The position numbers and the translations under genes are program-made. Shown piece by piece: positions 62,901 through 64,000 of a DNA stretch of 64,000 nucleotides (position 1 is the stretch's first letter; each line of letters opens with the position of its first letter). The stretch is from Chrysaora quinquecirrha. Taxonomy: Eukaryota; Cnidaria; Scyphozoa; Semaeostomeae; Pelagiidae. Below the pieces are notes generated by a model. That model was not told the origin of the DNA, made no database searches, and saw only the letters and a program-made list of their open reading frames with translations. The stretch spans positions 5,430,914 to 5,494,913 of the forward strand of contig JACTAT010000032.1 in NCBI GenBank assembly GCA_014526335.1, read 5' to 3'.

Positions 62901-63932
62901 AAACGTGGAGCATGAGAATCGGAAGGTTTGATATTCCGATATGTTTCATCTGAAATTATTTTCATGTCATGTAAGCCTTTAATAAGCTTCAGACCTTGGC
63001 GCTTAATTTTGTTAGTTGTATAATGTATATTGTATAATGTATACTAAAACAATGGTTCTATTTTGCAGGTTTGGCAAGAGCGAAGTCTGTTCCTACAAAA
63101 ACTTACTCGAACGAAGTTGTTACTCTTTGGTAAGGAAATAATATCTTCTTTTACTGTCACTGTAAAATTAAGCCATCCCTCTCTAATGGGTGCTGTTTTT
63201 CTATTAGGAACCCCTTTGAATAAGGTCCCTTCTATTGACCTCCCCTTAAAATCTCCAAAATTGGAAAAGCTTTCAGCTCTCTTGCGGCTAAATAAAGCTT
63301 TCCGGTAAAATGACTTGAGTTGTAATGTATATAAGTAATGTATCCAGGGACCCGTATAGTAACAGGGGTAAGAATATTTTCAGCTTGGAATAGAACCTGA
63401 AAACTAACGCGGTATTGATTTCTACAGAGTTACGCTGAGGCTAAACTAGGAGACATGTCGCGCGCGACATTGTATTCGGCGTGTCTCCCAGGGTAGCTAA
63501 ACATGCGAGTGACAAGCGATAAAAACTCTCGCTACAAATTTTGTCGCGCGCTACAAAGTTTCCGAGGTGGCAAAACTAGGAGACATTGAGGGGAAATGTC
63601 ATGTAGTTTAGCCAGGCCTTAAGTCTAGTCAGATTCAGTGTCATGCATAACGAATAACGCATCGAAAATCAAAGCATGCTCTTGAGGGTACATGGGTGTC
63701 GAAACTGGTCAAAGAGACAAGGGCAGAGGCAATAAATGTAGGGCAAAGCTGCAGAAAAATCAAAGAATAAGGCCAGCTTCTCAGAACATTCACCTCAATT
63801 GCCGTTTGCTAATTATTGCTTAGCATAAGACACTCTGGGTCTGTGGTTGACCTATTTGTTTACATTTTCCAGGTATCGGCCTCCTGATGTTCTTTTGGGT
63901 TCAACAGAATATGACGCTTCTATCGATATGTG
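47787..63932 (+). CDS. CDK17: PCTAIRE cyclin-dependent kinase (CDK16/17/18 type), 5' part, 12 coding exons
   Basis: Exons: 47787-47943, 52089-52201, 52754-52891, 53422-53478, 54554-54588, 55626-55705, 55815-55909, 58563-58625, 59442-59503, 60603-60664, 63069-63129, 63873-63932; all phases agree. The 327 residues encoded here comprise a long N-terminal extension (1-146) and the kinase domain from [15 protein letters not shown] (147-161). Landmarks: catalytic Lys176 ([13 protein letters not shown]), the diagnostic PCTAIRE helix at 187-193, HRDLKPQN (266-273), DFG (286-288), and the activation segment [12 protein letters not shown]. The last exon ends IDM plus a split Trp codon; the rest lies beyond the window. 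PCTAIRE kinases are membrane-associated, activated by cyclin Y, and act in vesicle traffic, neurite growth and spermatogenesis. The N-terminus has several RxxS sites (KRALS, RRTLS, KRMS, RRLS), the type phosphorylated and bound by 14-3-3 in the family. An in-frame TAG (47769-47771) precedes the ATG. Which of CDK16, 17 or 18 cannot be decided; an invertebrate probably has one pro-orthologue. Confidence 0.93.
47944..50690 (+). other. PCTAIRE kinase intron 1, left part
   Basis: Long AT-rich intron. A direct duplication of about 100 bp lies at 49040-49275 (AACACCAAGGARACAAGAAA ... TTCTTCAGTAGGAC ... CAATTTTTCTACTATTTT in both). A 127-codon open frame at 49866-50249 has no family likeness and was not called. 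Confidence 0.5.
50690..51005. repeat. Minisatellite of inverted CCAAT boxes (TTGATTGGCT)
   Basis: About ten spaced ATTGGCT/ATTGGTT/ACTGGTT motifs, roughly 25-50 bp apart, each embedded in TTTTGATTGGCTCCTT- or TTCATTGGCTGATTT-like units. PCTAIRE kinase intron 1. Confidence 0.8.
51006..52088 (+). other. PCTAIRE kinase intron 1, right part, no recognisable feature
   Basis: AT-rich intron with no exon or named repeat seen. Minus-strand open frames (51445-51696, 51766-52039) lack family likeness. Confidence 0.4.
52249..52428 (+). repeat. tRNA-derived SINE (GGTGCTGTGGCGTC family), best copy
   Basis: Starts GGTGCTGTGGCGTCGTGGTG, with B box GGGTTCGAGCCC, then GGTAGCGTCACAGCCAGGGT and CTACTGAGATCCCAGCGACT, ending TTTCACCTTCACTTTC. 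Other copies at 3440 and 37585. PCTAIRE kinase intron 2. Confidence 0.8.
52754..52891 (+). CDS. CDK17: PCTAIRE kinase exon 3 with glutamine tract
   Basis: 46 codons: [18 protein letters not shown], then a CAG/CAA tract ([12 protein letters not shown], about 52802-52840), then [22 protein letters not shown] and RRLSL resemble the basophilic-kinase sites of vertebrate PCTAIRE kinases. The tract is a mix of CAG and CAA codons, so a selected polyQ rather than a pure repeat is possible. Confidence 0.85.
53015..53160 (+). repeat. GCTGATGWGGACCTG-family repeat, copy 4
   Basis: ACAGCTGATGTGGACCTGCA, GAGCCCCAGACATATGTTTT, ACAAATACCCTGTGGGTAAT, CCGACCTGGGAAGGATGGAC. Confidence 0.7.
53168..53382. mobile_element. 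TACCGTAAAT-ended MITE
   Basis: TTACCGTAAATGCTCGAATTTG at the left and GGATTTACGGTA at the right are short inverted ends around GGGGGCTTATTTGAG modules. It stops about 40 bp before exon 4. Confidence 0.7.
53918..54024. repeat. AGGAGACATGTC MITE fragment
   Basis: CGCGCTGCAAAGTTTCCGAG, TTAACTAGGAGACATC, GACATGTCTCTCAGTTTGGC: the right part of the family, in PCTAIRE kinase intron 4. Confidence 0.65.
54735..55110. repeat. Pyrimidine-rich minisatellite (AAGCCCCCTCTCT units)
   Basis: Degenerate units of about 18-25 bp reading AAGCCCCCTCTCTATTT, one strand almost all C/T apart from AAG, in PCTAIRE kinase intron 5. Confidence 0.85.
55626..55705 (+). CDS. CDK17: PCTAIRE kinase exon with the PCTAIRE helix
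   Basis: 80-nt exon encoding [18 protein letters not shown] then APCTAIRE: the catalytic lysine (VALK) and the cyclin-contacting PCTAIRE helix that defines this CDK subfamily. Acceptor TTCTTTTAG, donor GTACGT. Confidence 0.95.
56000..56960. repeat. Degenerate minisatellite (GAGCTCTTGAGAGACTTTT units)
   Basis: At least ten units of about 60-90 bp sharing AGACAGTTGTTCGAGCTC, AGAGTTTTCTATGTTGATC and AATCAAGGGAAG. Located in PCTAIRE kinase intron 7, just after exon 7. Confidence 0.8.
57455..57960. repeat. CAAACATTG-family foldback element plus half copy
   Basis: Full copy 57455-57753 (GGTCCTGGCCAAACAATCAA ... CATTGTTTGGTCAGGGTC) followed by a second set of modules to 57960 ending CGGTCAAACGTTGTTTAGG. 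Confidence 0.8.
58263..58398. repeat. GGAAACAGCTAC/GCTGTTTCC foldback MITE, copy 2
   Basis: TAAGACTTAATGAATTCC at the left, CGAATTTAATAAGTCTAG at the right; the internal pair CACTCTTTCGGAAACAGC / GCTGTTTCCTCAGAGTG matches copy 1. Confidence 0.8.
58665..59105. repeat. GTCTGACACTCC-family repeat, two partial copies
   Basis: CGTCTGACACTCCTCATGG near 58710, AGAGTATGAAAGTCAGAAAC near 58801, CGTCTGAAATTCCTAAGAGT near 58982. Two rounds of insertion or an internal duplication. PCTAIRE kinase intron 8. Confidence 0.65.
59933..59976 (+). repeat. 5' half of a tRNA-like sequence
   Basis: GTCCGGGCAGCTCAGTTGGC followed by AGAGCATCTTACTCTCCGG has a textbook tRNA 5' arm, D arm and A box, but sequence after position 59976 has no B box or acceptor complement. 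Tail-less tRNA pseudogene or SINE head. PCTAIRE kinase intron 9. Confidence 0.6.
60040..60320. repeat. Inverted-repeat element (GCCATTCACAAAGGACGTC)
   Basis: GCCATTCACAAAGGACGTC at 60044-60062 is complemented by GACGTCATTTGTGAATGGC at about 60298-60316, with GGACAAATTCGG/GGACAATACCGG in the interior. Confidence 0.65.
60740..61262. repeat. (ATC)n tract with a 156-bp higher-order repeat
   Basis: Imperfect (CAT/ATC)n whose landmark TAATCGTGATCAT occurs at 60758, 60914 and 61070, exactly 156 bp apart. All frames stay open (His-rich, Ile-rich, Met-rich), giving false ORFs on both strands. Lies beside the Penelope-like element. Confidence 0.9.
61320..61356 (-). ncRNA. Hammerhead-ribozyme-like motif of the Penelope-like element
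   Basis: On the minus strand: CCGATGA, then GGGAGA-loop-TCTCCC (a perfect 6-bp stem II, loop of 6), then GAAAC. This is the hammerhead order CUGAUGA-stem II-GAAA with one core change (U to C at the second position). Penelope-like elements are known to carry minimal hammerheads beside their coding region. Stem I/III pairing and cleavage were not established, and the core change may abolish activity. Confidence 0.5.
61454..61860 (-). pseudogene. GIY-YIG endonuclease domain of the Penelope-like element
   Basis: Encodes [20 protein letters not shown] and then [27 protein letters not shown] and [11 protein letters not shown]. This is the Penelope-type GIY-YIG nuclease, with the Cys pair before YIG, the conserved Arg, and Glu in KES. 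It is offset one frame from the RT; the A run 61846-61848 (plus strand) appears one base short, joining VAF to [13 protein letters not shown]. Confidence 0.88.
61815..63020 (-). pseudogene. Penelope-type reverse transcriptase domain (5'-truncated, one frameshift)
   Basis: Read right to left: [19 protein letters not shown], then [51 protein letters not shown], and after a shift [26 protein letters not shown] and [15 protein letters not shown]. The RYVDD box carries the catalytic aspartates; the LPKIHK and SLYTNVP blocks are typical of Penelope RTs. The frame shifts at the T run 62445-62448 (plus strand), which looks one base short. The frame also lacks the upstream RT portion, so the protein is incomplete. 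Confidence 0.88.
63430..63622. repeat. AGGAGACATGTC-family foldback MITE, copy 4
   Basis: GGCTAAACTAGGAGACATGT at the left, GTCATGTAGTTTAGCCAGG at the right, 193 bp, shorter than other copies through an internal deletion. PCTAIRE kinase intron 11. Confidence 0.8.
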
Positions 63933-64000
63933 GTATGTGTGTGTTGTTTTCTCCGCGAGTTTCACCTTCTAATGTATATGTATTATGGTATTATCAGTAA

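Larger units (their letters stand above)
61300..63045 (-). mobile_element. Penelope-like retroelement, 5'-truncated, antisense in kinase intron
   Basis: Minus-strand element with a Penelope-type reverse transcriptase followed by a C-terminal GIY-YIG endonuclease, the diagnostic architecture of Penelope-like elements. It lies in the intron between kinase exons 60603-60664 and 63069-63129, opposite to the host gene. Reverse transcriptase motifs appear in order but the N-terminal part is missing; reading fades at about 63000-63045 in a TATACATTATACAA-rich stretch. The 3' side holds a hammerhead-like motif (61320-61356). Only two frameshifts and no internal nonsense codons were seen, so insertion is fairly recent or the breaks are sequencing errors. 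Confidence 0.9.

Overview
This is a eukaryotic, intron-rich, AT-rich and repeat-rich window from an animal genome. Four conserved animal genes can be read exon by exon with GT-AG introns: a novel-type protein kinase C (minus strand, 5' end only), an SLIT-ROBO Rho GTPase-activating protein (srGAP, plus, complete), the polynucleotide kinase NOL9 (plus, complete) and a PCTAIRE cyclin-dependent kinase (CDK16/17/18 type, plus, 5' part only). The single-copy invertebrate style of these genes and the dense population of short foldback elements, tRNA-derived SINEs and a Penelope-like element suggest a non-vertebrate metazoan. An anthozoan cnidarian such as a coral is my best guess; this is inference, not proof.

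Layout. 1-5.1 kb: PKC exon 2 (360-420) and exon 1 (4631-4957), minus strand, with a 4.2 kb intron full of repeats. 5.1-8.0 kb: intergenic, holding a 384-bp inverted-repeat element and a near-perfect 418-bp palindrome. 8.06-26.56 kb: srGAP in 18 coding exons (F-BAR, RhoGAP, SH3, long tail). Its introns hold a SINE-derived tandem array (20.0-21.1 kb), a 0.9-kb TTAG tract and many small elements. 26.6-30.35 kb: intergenic repeats. 30.36-44.68 kb: NOL9 in 14 coding exons. 44.7-47.8 kb: intergenic and putative promoter. 47.79 kb to the window end: the PCTAIRE kinase in 12 coding exons, ending in the activation segment/substrate lobe at 63932. A 5'-truncated Penelope-like element lies antisense in one of its introns (61.3-63.05 kb).

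Roles known for the families: PKC, srGAP and the PCTAIRE kinase act in signalling and cytoskeleton/membrane control. NOL9 is a nucleolar rRNA-processing kinase. Nothing suggests they form one pathway; this is ordinary eukaryotic gene order with the PKC divergent from srGAP. All four start codons are preceded by an in-frame stop.

The most useful oddity is that srGAP needs three, and NOL9 one, single-base insertions to stay open. Every one lies in a homopolymer run that looks one base short, and the exon totals become exact multiples of three once corrected (srGAP 1080 aa, NOL9 719 aa). The Penelope-like element shows two more shifts of the same sort. This points to homopolymer under-calling in the assembly rather than dead genes. 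Other notable items are a SINE that has become a satellite with unit lengths of exactly 159 and 218 bp, a hammerhead-ribozyme-like motif at the Penelope element's 3' side, an inverted-repeat element whose interior is a minisatellite, and a minisatellite made of inverted CCAAT boxes. I see no clearly undescribed multi-gene system here.
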